Shown here: positions 56,799 through 64,000 of the stretch, piece after piece
Layout of the letters: each line of letters begins with the position of its first letter
Position numbering within the stretch: the first letter of the stretch is position 1
From: Naasia lichenicola
GTDB lineage: Bacteria > Actinomycetota > Actinomycetes > Actinomycetales > Microbacteriaceae
Length of the DNA stretch: 64,000 nucleotides
Direction: 5' to 3'
Assembly (NCBI RefSeq): GCF_004801885.1
Contig: NZ_SSSM01000005.1
Span: 868,001 to 932,000, forward strand
Made by a program: the position numbers and the translations under genes
Notes under the pieces: model-generated
What the model was told of the DNA's origin: nothing
Database searches by the model: none
Seen by the model: only the letters and a program-made list of their open reading frames with translations

Positions 56799-57371
56799 AT
56801 GGCCTACACCGCAGAGCGGCCGCCCCAGAAGGTGACGTCGGAGCAGCTGCGCGACCTGATACCGGGATGGGGGAGCGACCTCGACACGGCGAATCGGCCC
56901 GCCTGGCCGAAGGAGCGCTTCGACCCGGGAGCGAGCGGAGCGCACTGGGATTTCCCCGAGCGGCAGACACCCGAGGGCCCGCGCGAGCGCTCGATCGAGC
57001 ATCGCTTCCTGACACCCGTGTTCGGCACTGCGCAGCCGACGCGCGGAACGTCCGGCCTCATCCGCCGCTTCGCCTACGCCCGATTCAGCGAGGCCCGTGC
57101 GGCGCACTGGCTGCTGCTGGTCGCTGCGGATCGAGTCGACTTCGTCGGCAGCCGAGCCACCGCGCTGCTCAAGGGGCGGCCCGACAATCCGATCAGCGAG
57201 ACGGGAATCCTCAGCGAGGTCTCACGGCACGGGATCGCCTCGAGGATGGGCACCCCGCGGGTGGATCTGCGCCACAGCTGGATGGATCCCATCCTGGTGG
57301 CGGCTCCCTGGGTCGTCGGCGGCTACCTCGCGCTGCGTGTCGGCCGAGCATTCATCTCTCGGGGACGCTGA
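56799..57371 (+). CDS. hypothetical protein linked to the alcohol dehydrogenase gene
   Basis: A 190-residue protein without an assigned family. The first 60 residues are polar (RPPQKVTSEQLRDLIPGWGSD, GAHWDFPERQTPEG). Residues 95-145 are helical. The C-terminus WMDPILVAAPWVVGGYLALRVGRAF is hydrophobic and could be a membrane anchor. ATG 56799 follows GAGGAG and lies 13 bp after the dehydrogenase stop. The close spacing suggests a partner or scaffold for the dehydrogenase. Confidence 0.7.
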   Translation: MAYTAERPPQKVTSEQLRDLIPGWGSDLDTANRPAWPKERFDPGASGAHWDFPERQTPEGPRERSIEHRFLTPVFGTAQPTRGTSGLIRRFAYARFSEARAAHWLLLVAADRVDFVGSRATALLKGRPDNPISETGILSEVSRHGIASRMGTPRVDLRHSWMDPILVAAPWVVGGYLALRVGRAFISRGR

Positions 57372-57424
57372 CCGCGGCTGGCGATGGACCTTCGCCGGAC
57401 AGCGCAGCCGGTGCGGCCGGGTCT

Positions 57425-58099
57425 CTACTCGCTCTCCACCGAGGCGGTGTGGTGCGGCGTTCCGACGGGCTTCGACTCCGCCGATCCGCGCTGGCGCAGG
57501 TAGATCGAAAAGGCGATCATGCAGCCGACTGCGAGGAACTCGGACTGCCAGTTCTGCAGCGTGCGATTCCAGAAGTCGGGTGAGGCGACGTACCCGAGCC
57601 AATCGACCTGGGCCTCATTGTGCTCGACCTGCTCCTCGTTGTAGACGATCCGTCCGGCGATCGACTGGGTCAGCCATGACAGCAGGAAGATCAGACCCAT
57701 CACCAGCAGGAGCGAGTTCGAGTACAGCGCCAGGCGCCATCCCCGCACCTTCGCCCACCGAGGCGAATCCTTTCGAGCGTGCTCGCCGACCAGCTGATCG
57801 GCGTCACTGCCGAGACCCTCGTCGCCCTGCTTCTTCGATTCGGGCGAGCCCTTCTGGACCAGCCAGATGGTGGCCAGGATGAATAGGAAGAACTGCAGGA
57901 ACTCCGACTGCCAGTTCTCCGCCACATCGACGACGAAGTCCGATGACGTGATGAAGGCCAGGTAGCCGACGGCGGGCAAGCCGTGGGCCATCTGATCGTC
58001 ATTCAGCTGGGCCAGACCCGCGATGGACTGGCCGGCAAGAGTGATCAGGAAGATCACGGCGAACAGAACGCTCAAAAGATGCGGTCGTAGGCGGGACAT
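57425..58099 (-). CDS. DUF6766-type membrane protein
   Basis: A 224-residue protein built of two similar halves. Each half has two membrane segments and a W/F-Q/N-W-Q-S-E-F-L motif: AENWQSEFLQFFLFILATIWLVQKGSPESKK (about residues 62-92) and LQNWQSEFLAVGCMIAFSIYLRQRGSAESK (about 184-213). The internal duplication is the family hallmark (DUF6766). The function is unknown. ATG 58099 is preferred; the frame open to 58297 reads through the promoter and a small upstream ORF. Confidence 0.85.
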   Translation of the reverse strand: MSRLRPHLLSVLFAVIFLITLAGQSIAGLAQLNDDQMAHGLPAVGYLAFITSSDFVVDVAENWQSEFLQFFLFILATIWLVQKGSPESKKQGDEGLGSDADQLVGEHARKDSPRWAKVRGWRLALYSNSLLLVMGLIFLLSWLTQSIAGRIVYNEEQVEHNEAQVDWLGYVASPDFWNRTLQNWQSEFLAVGCMIAFSIYLRQRGSAESKPVGTPHHTASVESE

Positions 58100-58104
58100 C
58101 CGGC

Positions 58105-58188
58105 TCACCGCCCGCTCAGAGCGATGGCCAGCATGTACACGAGACCGGCGGCGACGAAACCGAGCCAACCGGCGAAGACGATCTTCAT
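58105..58188 (-). CDS. 27-residue single-TM small protein
   Basis: A short ORF just upstream of the DUF6766 gene encodes 27 residues that are almost wholly hydrophobic (MKIVFAGWLGFVAAGLVYML, then AIALSGR). It could be a single membrane helix. Its stop is 5 bp before the DUF6766 ATG, consistent with translational coupling. No convincing ribosome-binding site precedes it, so it could be leaderless or not translated. It was found by eye and the call rests on composition and position only. Confidence 0.4.
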   Translation of the reverse strand: MKIVFAGWLGFVAAGLVYMLAIALSGR

Positions 58189-58413
58189 GATCAGACCGTA
58201 TGCCCTGGGTCGCCCTGGACCTCTCCTTTGCGGGTTTCGGCACAGGGGTTGACTCGCTGGCGGCATGCACTCTCGAAGGTCTAGGCGTCAGCCGCATCAG
58301 AAATCAAGCCATTTCACCCGTGAAAATGCTCGGGTAACGTCATGCGGGGGAGTGCCGGGTCGGACCGAAGCGTCCCCAGACTCATCGCCGGCGCATCGAT
58401 CAGGAGAATCCGC

Positions 58414-58899
58414 GTGCCCCTCTTCCAACGCAAGCGTGCCGTGCTCGACCCGCCTCAAGCCGAGTCGCAGGACGAAGTCTTCGCCATCGTGTACTCCAGC
58501 ACGGCGGCCGTGGAGTTCTCCGACGCTGACGTGGCCGCTCTCTTGGAGCAGAGCCGTCGCAACAACACCCGATTGGGCATCACCGGGCTGCTGCTGCTCA
58601 AGGACGGCCAGTTCATGCAGGCGCTCGAGGGGCCGGAGCCCGCAGTGCGCGCACTGGTCGAGACGATCTCGCACGATCCGAGACACACGGACTTCTGGAC
58701 GCTCGCGGAAGAGCAGACGCCACGCCGCCAGTTCCCGCAGTGGACGATGGGGTATCAGCCACTGAGCGACGAGACCATCCGCGCCATTCCCGGCTACGAC
58801 GACTTCTTCGAGGCGGGCCCCATGGGCGCCCGGGCCTGGGCGACGAAGTCACGGGCGCTCTGGCTGCTGGACTGGTTTCGCACCAATCACCTGCAGTAG
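58414..58899 (+). CDS. BLUF-domain blue-light photoreceptor (short), copy 2
   Basis: A 161-residue BLUF protein with an 18-residue extra N-terminus (PLFQRKRAVLDPPQAESQDE). Tyr27, Asn51, Gln69, Trp110 and Met112 (WTMGY) keep the exact spacing of functional BLUF domains. The C-terminus WLLDWFRTNHLQ matches the last residues of the copy at 43998. GTG 58414 is the start, preceded by AGGAG at 58402-58406. The two proteins are clear paralogues, so the organism makes at least two short BLUF sensors. Confidence 0.92.
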   Translation: MPLFQRKRAVLDPPQAESQDEVFAIVYSSTAAVEFSDADVAALLEQSRRNNTRLGITGLLLLKDGQFMQALEGPEPAVRALVETISHDPRHTDFWTLAEEQTPRRQFPQWTMGYQPLSDETIRAIPGYDDFFEAGPMGARAWATKSRALWLLDWFRTNHLQ

Positions 58900-58992
58900 G
58901 CAGAGCCCCATCTCCAGCCGGAGTCTGGACGGCGGCCTGAGCGCCTGAGCCTGCTCTCAGTCGGCGCACCGGGAGAAGAGGTGCAATGAGCA

Positions 58993-59586
58993 ATGCACCG
59001 TCGACCGCTCGCCGTTTCCGTCCTGCTCCTCGTCGCGATCTCGGCCCTCCCGCTCGCCGCCTGCGCCAGTGCCCCGGGACCCGTAGCCACGGGAGTCGTC
59101 ACCTCGTCATCGCCGGGCCTGGGAACTGCACCGTCCTCCGCTTCCGCCGCATCGATTGCGCCGCCAGCCGCGTGCGCGCTTGAGACGAACGCCACCGCGC
59201 TGGTCACTCAACAGGCCGTGGTGAACGTCGAGCTCACCAATTCCGGCGATGGTGACTGCGTCCTGCAGGGCAATGCGACAACCACCGCCCTCGACGCCGA
59301 GGGCGCATCGACGGAATATCCCATCCTGCAGACAGGCGGCGAGCAGTTCTCAGGCGATCCTGTCACGGTGGCGCCGGGCGGCCACGCCTACATCGCCGTA
59401 TTCCTCCCGGAGCCGGCGCAGTTCCCCGACTGCGCGGTGGCGGATGTCGCCAGCATCCTGTTCTCGGTGTCGGGCGCGCCCGATCCCGTCAGCGTCGACT
59501 TCGCGGATACCCAGCTCTGCGTGGAGACGGCAGATTCTCAGGCGCTCGGCTTTCCCGTGACTGCAGAACCGGCCGAGCTGAACTGA
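58993..59586 (+). CDS. DUF4232 domain lipoprotein
   Basis: A 197-residue exported lipoprotein. The signal peptide ends with the lipobox LAAC (about residues 21-24), so Cys24 would be lipidated. The mature part has a Ser/Ala/Pro-rich linker and a DUF4232 beta-sandwich domain (NATALVTQQAVVNVELTNSGDGDCVLQG, about 66-93, and PGGHAYIAVFLPEPAQFPDC, about 130-149), with Cys residues that may form disulfides. The function is unknown; related actinobacterial proteins are cell-surface. Confidence 0.9.
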   Translation: MHRRPLAVSVLLLVAISALPLAACASAPGPVATGVVTSSSPGLGTAPSSASAASIAPPAACALETNATALVTQQAVVNVELTNSGDGDCVLQGNATTTALDAEGASTEYPILQTGGEQFSGDPVTVAPGGHAYIAVFLPEPAQFPDCAVADVASILFSVSGAPDPVSVDFADTQLCVETADSQALGFPVTAEPAELN

Positions 59587-59617
59587 TCGGCGAGGTCGTC
59601 GTGCAGGATGTCGACGC

Positions 59618-60124
59618 CTACTCCGCCGCCTCTGCGAACTCTGATTCGCCCAGCGGACGGAAGATGGTGATCGGCATGTTGTCGGGAGCCACCAGTCGGA
59701 CGTTGAGAGTGTCGGCGGCATTGAGCAGCGGCCCCTCGACGCGACTCGCTCCGGACTCCTCGAGCCGCTCGATGAGGGCCTGCGCGCGCGTGGTGCGGAA
59801 CGCCAGCCGGGTGCGGGGGACCGGGGGAGCGGACAGCTCCACGGATGCGCCCGATTCGGTGCTCGGAAGCTCGGGGTGGACGAGCTCGATGCTGGCCCGG
59901 CCCACATCGAGGATGACCTGACCTTCGTTGTCGCCCTTGTACCCCATGATCTCGCGCAGCCCGAGAGCGTCGCGGTAGAACGCGAGAGCGCCGTCCCAGT
60001 CCTCGCACTCGATGACCAGGCGCAGCTCCGAGACATAGGTGTGCTCGCCCGTGCGCGTGTATCCGGGAACCGACGGGCTGTCGAGGAGCGGGATCTGGTC
60101 TTGGGCGTCGTCTGTGGTTGTCAC
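59618..60124 (-). CDS. VOC family protein (bleomycin-resistance-like)
   Basis: A 168-residue VOC-fold protein: TYVSELRLVIECEDWDGALAFYRDALGL (about residues 28-55), GQVILDVGRASIELVHPE (about 67-84), VPRTRLAFRTTRAQALIERLEESGA (about 101-125). It resembles glyoxalase/bleomycin-resistance proteins, and no substrate is evident. It is convergent with the lipoprotein gene and divergent from an MFS efflux gene across 156 bp. Confidence 0.88.
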   Translation of the reverse strand: MTTTDDAQDQIPLLDSPSVPGYTRTGEHTYVSELRLVIECEDWDGALAFYRDALGLREIMGYKGDNEGQVILDVGRASIELVHPELPSTESGASVELSAPPVPRTRLAFRTTRAQALIERLEESGASRVEGPLLNAADTLNVRLVAPDNMPITIFRPLGESEFAEAAE

Positions 60125-60280
60125 CGCTGAACCCTATGGCCAGTCGATCCGTCCGCGCGCGTGGCGGGGAGGCTTGTCGGGCGTCTCCCTGACAACACGG
60201 AGGTATGCCCGCTCGCGCTCCGACCGGCATGATGGAAAGCACGTCGAAGGCCTCCGACCAGGGTCGCTCCGTTCGGCCGG

Positions 60281-61495
60281 ATGAACGATGACCCCCGATC
60301 TTCGGAGAGGACTGCACCGCCCGTGGCGAAGAACATCTCGATCGCGTCCGCGATCGGCCTCGGCACCCTCATGATGTCGACCTTCGTAGCCATCACGACG
60401 GAGATCCTCCCCGTCGGTCTGCTGCCGCAGATGAGCACGGAGTTCCGGGTCGACGAGAGCGTGATCGGCCTGGTGGTGACGCTGTACGCCGTGGTCGTCG
60501 CCATCCTCGCCCTTCCGCTCACCGCGTGGACGGCTCGGCTTCCGCGCAAGCCGCTGCTCCTCGTGTCGATCGGCGGCTACGGACTCAGCAGCCTGATCGT
60601 CGCGATCGCGCCGACTTTCGTCCTGCTCTGCGTCGGACGCGCGATCGGAGGCGTCGCGCACGCGCTGTTCTTCTCCGTCGTGGCGGCCTACGCGTCACGG
60701 CTCGTTCCCCGCGAGCTTGTCGGCCGGGCCATCGCGATCGCCTTCGCCGGCACCTCCCTCGGCTACGTGCTCGGGGTCCCGCTCGCCACATCGGTCGGCG
60801 CGGCGGTCGGCTGGCGAGCCGGTTTCGCGGCCATGGCAGGTGCGGCGGCGATCCTGGTGCTGCTGGCCGCAACCCTGCTCCCTCCCGTCGTCGAAGACCA
60901 CCGTGGCTCGGACGCACGCATCCAGTGGCAGGGCACGGGGATCATCGCGGTCGGCCTCGCCAACCTGCTGGTCTTCCTCGCTCAGTACACGGCCTACACC
61001 TACATCGCCCCCATCCTGATCCGTGCCGGACTGCCGACCTCGGCGGTCGGCGCCTGCCTGCTGCTCTTCGGCGCAGCAGGCATCGTCGGACTCTGGTCGG
61101 CCAGTCTGTTCGTCGACCGCCGACCGCGAGCGGGCGCCCTGGCGACGTTCGCCGTGCTCGCGGTCGGTCTCGGGGTCGCCGCCGTCGCGGCGGACTCCCT
61201 CGTCGTGCTCATCGTGGCGGCGACGCTCTGGTCGGCGGCCTTCGGAGCAACTCCCTCGTACCTGATGACCGCTGCGATCAGGACCGAGTCGGGCTCTCCC
61301 GACTCGGCGGGCGCACTCGTGAACGGGTCGAGCAATCTGGGCATCGCCGGAGGCGCCGCTCTCGGCTCCGTCCTGCTCGTCGTCGGCGGTCCGGTCGGAA
61401 CGCTCGTCGCCGGCAGCGCGCTCGCCGTCGCCACCGTCGTCCTGGTGGCCGTCGCTCGCCGCGGGTTCCCAGCGGTGCCTCAAGCCGAGCGCTAG
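60281..61495 (+). CDS. MFS efflux transporter, arabinose-efflux-like
   Basis: A 404-residue twelve-TM protein of the DHA1/arabinose-efflux branch. Characteristic are the N-terminal ATTEILPVGLLPQMSTEFRV-type region (here ITTEILPVGLLPQMSTEF, about residues 41-58), ALPLTAWTARLPRKPLLL after TM2, and GVAHALFFSVVAAYASRLVPRELVGRAIAIAFAG in TM4-5. It probably exports sugars or drugs. ATG 60281 gives a polar leader of about 20 residues; internal starts are possible. Confidence 0.88.
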   Translation: MNDDPRSSERTAPPVAKNISIASAIGLGTLMMSTFVAITTEILPVGLLPQMSTEFRVDESVIGLVVTLYAVVVAILALPLTAWTARLPRKPLLLVSIGGYGLSSLIVAIAPTFVLLCVGRAIGGVAHALFFSVVAAYASRLVPRELVGRAIAIAFAGTSLGYVLGVPLATSVGAAVGWRAGFAAMAGAAAILVLLAATLLPPVVEDHRGSDARIQWQGTGIIAVGLANLLVFLAQYTAYTYIAPILIRAGLPTSAVGACLLLFGAAGIVGLWSASLFVDRRPRAGALATFAVLAVGLGVAAVAADSLVVLIVAATLWSAAFGATPSYLMTAAIRTESGSPDSAGALVNGSSNLGIAGGAALGSVLLVVGGPVGTLVAGSALAVATVVLVAVARRGFPAVPQAER

Positions 61496-61605
61496 CGGAG
61501 TCGGCGCACAGACGAGGGCATCCAGCGGCGACGGGAACTGTGATACTCATAACGCGCTGGTGACCGCCACCGTGTGCGCCATCGATCGGACGAGCCGGAG
61601 GGCGC

Positions 61606-62169
61606 ATGGTCTCCCTTCCGGGTCGCGTGTCTCTCGATGACGTCGACGATCGCGGCCTCGCCAGTCGCTCTTCGGATGGTGACATCCGCGCGTTCGAAGT
61701 GCTGGTGCGCCGCTACGAGCAGCTGCTCGGCACCTACGCGCTGCGCGTGCTCGGGTCGGCCGTCGACGTCGACGACGTCGTCCAGGAGGCCTTCATCGCC
61801 GCCTGGCAGCAGCTGCCCACGATGGAGGACTTCGGCGCCGTTCGGGGATGGCTGATCACGATCGTCACGCGCAAGAGCATCGATCGCCTTCGGGCTCGTC
61901 ACGAGCACTCGGACATCGACGAGGTCGAGATCGAAGCCCGCTCCGACGGCCCCGATGTCACCGCGTCGGCGAACTCCCTCGACGAGGCGCTGTCGAAGGC
62001 GCTGTCGGCGCTGCCTCCCGACCAACGACGCTGCTGGCTGCTGCGCGAAGTCGCCGGGTATGGTTACGACCGAATCGCCCAGGAGCTCGGGCTGCCCGTC
62101 TCCACGGTGCGCGGGCTTCTCGCACGCAGCCGCAAGAGCCTGGTGCGCGAGATGGAGGCGTGGCGGTGA
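61606..62169 (+). CDS. sigma-70 family (ECF-like) sigma factor, copy 2
   Basis: A 187-residue sigma factor, clearly paralogous to the one at 25964-26608: region 2 DIRAFEVLVRRYEQLLGTYALRVLGSAVDVDDVVQEAFIAAWQQLP and region 4 LSALPPDQRRCWLLREVAGYGYDRIAQELGLPVSTVRGLLARSRKSLVREMEAWR. The end of the gene, Met-Glu-x-Trp-Arg-stop overlapping the next start, is the same in both copies. ATG 61606 is the start. The two sigma factors probably recognise related promoters. Confidence 0.92.
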   Translation: MVSLPGRVSLDDVDDRGLASRSSDGDIRAFEVLVRRYEQLLGTYALRVLGSAVDVDDVVQEAFIAAWQQLPTMEDFGAVRGWLITIVTRKSIDRLRARHEHSDIDEVEIEARSDGPDVTASANSLDEALSKALSALPPDQRRCWLLREVAGYGYDRIAQELGLPVSTVRGLLARSRKSLVREMEAWR

Positions 62170-62771
62170 CCGACCCCATGATGCCTCCCGGAGATTCGCC
62201 GCTCGACGAGCAGAACCTCGATGGCCACACCATCGAGGAGCTCAGCGACTACCTCGACAACGGGCGCCAGCCGACGGATCAGTCCATCGAGTCGTCCGCG
62301 GGAGCGCAGAACGCCCTCGCCGCTCTGAGTCGGCTCCGCGCCCTCGCTCCACGCATCCTCGAGGCGGAGGCGAAAGCCGCGCCGGTCAGAGACGCGAGCT
62401 GGTTCAAGCGGCTGCTCGACCAGATCGGCGTGCAGGCGCATGCCGGACGCGAAATCCCGATCCGTTCCGACCACCCGGAAGCCCAGCTGTCCATCACCGA
62501 AGGGGCCGTGCGGGCAATCGTCCGGGCCGTGGGCGACGAGATCGACGGAGTGCTCGTCGAGCGATGCCGTCTGGACGGGGACGTCGAGACCTCGGGCGAG
62601 CCGGTGTCGGTGGTGATCGACGTCTCCATCTACGCGGATGCCGAAGCCAGCTCCGTCATCGACGAGCTGCGTCGCGGGGTCGAGTCAGCCCTCTCGCGGC
62701 ATACGGAGCTCAACGTCTCGGGTGTGGACATCGTCGTCCGCGACTTCGAGAAGGACCCGGAGGAAGACTGA
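62166..62771 (+). CDS. Asp23-like protein with anti-sigma-like N-terminus, copy 2
   Basis: A 201-residue protein starting at GTG 62166, 4 bp inside the sigma gene. Residues 15-60 (LDGHTIEELSDYLDNGRQPTDQSIESSAGAQNALAALSRLRAL) repeat the anti-sigma-like block of the copy at 25230-25967. The Asp23-like part (about 95-195) has AQLSITEGAVRAIVRAVGDEIDGVLVERCRL and ends with a strand IVVRDFEKD. No zinc ligands are present. It lacks the tandem-repeat leader of copy 1. The third gene starts on its stop codon. Confidence 0.78.
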   Translation: MTDPMMPPGDSPLDEQNLDGHTIEELSDYLDNGRQPTDQSIESSAGAQNALAALSRLRALAPRILEAEAKAAPVRDASWFKRLLDQIGVQAHAGREIPIRSDHPEAQLSITEGAVRAIVRAVGDEIDGVLVERCRLDGDVETSGEPVSVVIDVSIYADAEASSVIDELRRGVESALSRHTELNVSGVDIVVRDFEKDPEED

Positions 62772-63106
62772 TGGGCTACAGCACCCCTGACGACCTCAAC
62801 TATCGGCTGACGCAGATGCTGCGGAAGGTCCCCGGCGTCACGGCCGTGTACGCGACCGCGCCGGTGCTGCCCAAAGTGCTCAGCACCGTGGTCGAGGTGA
62901 TCAAGAACGAGCCGACTGCCGTTCACCTGGTGACCATCCGCGATGCGGACGGCGGCATCGACATCGACGCATACGTCGGAGTCTCCGCCGATGAAGCCGC
63001 ACCGGACGTCTGCCGCCGCGCCCATGACGCGATCCGCGAGTACGTCGCGGGCAACCACGACCTTCCCGCTCGCGCCGTGAAGGTCAAGATCGGCCGCGTG
63101 GGCTGA
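62771..63106 (+). CDS. third protein of the sigma/Asp23-like module, copy 2
   Basis: A 111-residue soluble alpha/beta protein, counterpart of 24880-25233. Helix LTQMLRKVPGVTAVYATAPVLPK (about residues 13-35) is followed by strands IDIDAYVGVSADEAAPDVCRRAHDAIREYV (about 63-92) in the Asp23-like order. TGATG overlap with the preceding gene. The function is unknown. It ends the second module; a PRC-barrel gene follows after 177 bp. Confidence 0.78.
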   Translation: MGYSTPDDLNYRLTQMLRKVPGVTAVYATAPVLPKVLSTVVEVIKNEPTAVHLVTIRDADGGIDIDAYVGVSADEAAPDVCRRAHDAIREYVAGNHDLPARAVKVKIGRVG

Positions 63107-63283
63107 CGCCGCCCTCGGTCTTCTCGGTGTCGAAAGTCTTCGACCCAATCTCGTGACACTTTCGCGCCTCGCTCCGTCCTTTAGGTGAGGGTGACTTCCG
63201 GCAGGCGCCTCGCGCCGACCGGGTCACCCGCATGCCCGAAACGACCCATCATGTCGGCCCCCGCTGACGGAAACGAGCAGCAC
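63107..63283. promoter_or_regulatory. intergenic region upstream of the second PRC-barrel gene
   Basis: This 177-bp gap contains CGAAAGT and ACTTTCG arms around 63130-63163 and a CCTTTAGGTGAGG box (about 63179) that loosely resembles the downstream box of promoter elements A-C, without the upstream box. I see no stronger signal. Confidence 0.3.
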
Positions 63284-64000
63284 ATGTTTGACGTCCAGAA
63301 CCCCTCATCGATCATCGGAGCTCCCGTCCTCGGCTCCCAGGACAGCAAGATCGGCACGGTCGGCCAGGTCTACCTCGACACCGCTACGTCGGCGCCGAAG
63401 TGGATCACCGTCCGCACCGGTCTCTTCGGCACCTCCGAGTCATTCGCCCCGCTCGACGCGGCGAGCTGGGATGGCGAGAACGTTCGGCTGCCACTCGACA
63501 AGGACTATGTCAAGGACGCTCCGCGCATCGACGCCGACTCCGCCCTGTCGGCTGAGGAGGAGGACGCCCTCTACACCTATTACGGTTCCGGACAGGACAG
63601 CCAGTCCGCCCAGCCGTCCGCCTTCGGGAGCGAGGGCTACGACACCTCCGGCCCCACGACCGACGACGCGATGACCCGCTCCGAGGAGCGCCTGCACGTC
63701 GGCACCGAGACCGTCGAGACCGGCCGTGCCCGCCTGCGCAAGCACATCGTCACCGAGCAGCAGACCGTCACCGTCCCGGTCTCGCACGAGGAGATCCGCG
63801 TCGTGCGCGAGCCCATCACCGGCGACAACGTCGACAGCGCACTGGCCGGTCCCGAGCTCAGCGAAGAGGAGCACGAAGTGGTCCTCAGCGAGGAGCGCGT
63901 CGTCGTCGGCAAGGAGACCGTCCCGGTCGAGCGGGTGAGCCTGGGCACCACAACCGTGACCGAGCAGGAGCAGGTCGACGCCGAGGTCCGCAAGGAGGTC
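63284..64000 (+). CDS. PRC-barrel plus DUF2382 protein, 3' end beyond window
   Basis: An open frame of 239 codons without stop. The PRC-barrel (SSIIGAPVLGSQDSKIGTVGQV, about residues 8-29, and WITVRTGLFG) and the DUF2382 repeats (RSEERLHVGTETVETGRARL, IVTEQQTVTVPVSHEEIRV, EVVLSEERVVVGKETVPVERV) align closely with the protein at 22464-23339. ATG 63284 is the start; the poor RBS (GAGCAGC) lies about 8 bp upstream. The C-terminus and any repeat tail are outside the window. It directly follows the second sigma module, while copy 1 lies about 1.5 kb from the first module. Confidence 0.9.
   Translation, partial: MFDVQNPSSIIGAPVLGSQDSKIGTVGQVYLDTATSAPKWITVRTGLFGTSESFAPLDAASWDGENVRLPLDKDYVKDAPRIDADSALSAEEEDALYTYYGSGQDSQSAQPSAFGSEGYDTSGPTTDDAMTRSEERLHVGTETVETGRARLRKHIVTEQQTVTVPVSHEEIRVVREPITGDNVDSALAGPELSEEEHEVVLSEERVVVGKETVPVERVSLGTTTVTEQEQVDAEVRKEV

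Noticed and set aside
1-64000. CRISPR arrays, tRNA, rRNA, insertion sequences and riboswitches
   Set aside because: Looked for regularly spaced repeats, tRNA T-loop signatures, transposase motifs and long conserved leaders by eye; none was found. A covariance-model search (tRNAscan, Rfam) could overturn this for small RNAs.

Overview
The window is high-GC DNA with strong GC3 bias, frequent GTG starts, 4-nt ATGA/GTGA gene overlaps and few U-tract terminators. Together with families typical of actinobacteria (the DUF7882-type protein at 13.7-14.1 kb, paired DUF2382/PRC-barrel proteins, DUF3349, DUF6194, DUF4232), this points to Microbacteriaceae, most likely Microbacterium or a close relative. 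That placement is inferred from gene content; no 16S or tRNA gene is present. I see no rRNA, tRNA, CRISPR array, insertion sequence, integrase or prophage. The window looks chromosomal and is rich in stress and envelope genes.

Layout. 0-7 kb: two MFS transporters, VOC and cupin proteins, and a pit - small membrane protein - DUF3349 operon. 7-17 kb: a glycosyltransferase, two different manganese catalases with intact metal ligands, associated membrane proteins, one lower-GC P-loop ATPase gene that looks acquired (10.8-12.3 kb), a TetR-like regulator, small Microbacteriaceae proteins and a stress-type SDR. 17-24 kb: DUF2188, a CYP152-type P450, a YihY/BrkB membrane protein, then a minus-strand block of stress/envelope proteins (DUF3618, holin-like, LEA-like, DUF2382, PRC-barrel+DUF2382, a 4-TM protein). 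24.6-29.3 kb: an extracytoplasmic-stress locus. A sigma-70 factor, an Asp23-like protein with an anti-sigma-like N-terminus and a third small protein face a five-gene Asp23/AmaP-like operon and a CsbD gene. 29-40 kb: MarR pair, a flavin electron-transfer module (ferric-reductase-like protein, FMN-binding protein, ApbE), tetR-MMPL exporter, EamA exporter, ArsR-VOC, SGNH hydrolase. 40-49 kb: an EthR-like regulator facing a Baeyer-Villiger monooxygenase fused to an alpha/beta hydrolase plus a 3-hydroxyacyl-CoA dehydrogenase, BLUF photoreceptor, lipid kinase, hydrolase, and an acyl-CoA dehydrogenase/PIG-L/glycosyltransferase operon. 49-61 kb: ArsR-CDF metal efflux, MarR facing a quinone-oxidoreductase-like gene with three operator copies, APC permease, zinc alcohol dehydrogenase, a second BLUF protein, lipoprotein and MFS efflux. 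61.6-64 kb: a second copy of the sigma/Asp23-like/third-gene module followed by a second PRC-barrel/DUF2382 gene cut by the window end.

Main theme: the sigma-linked module (24.9-26.6 and 61.6-63.1 kb) and the PRC-barrel/DUF2382 gene (22.5 and 63.3 kb) each occur twice. A promoter-like motif with the same boxes and spacing lies upstream of a manganese catalase and of the 24.08-kb stress gene, with a near-match upstream of the DUF2188 gene. I read this as an oxidative/envelope/light stress regulon, but the regulatory links are inference.
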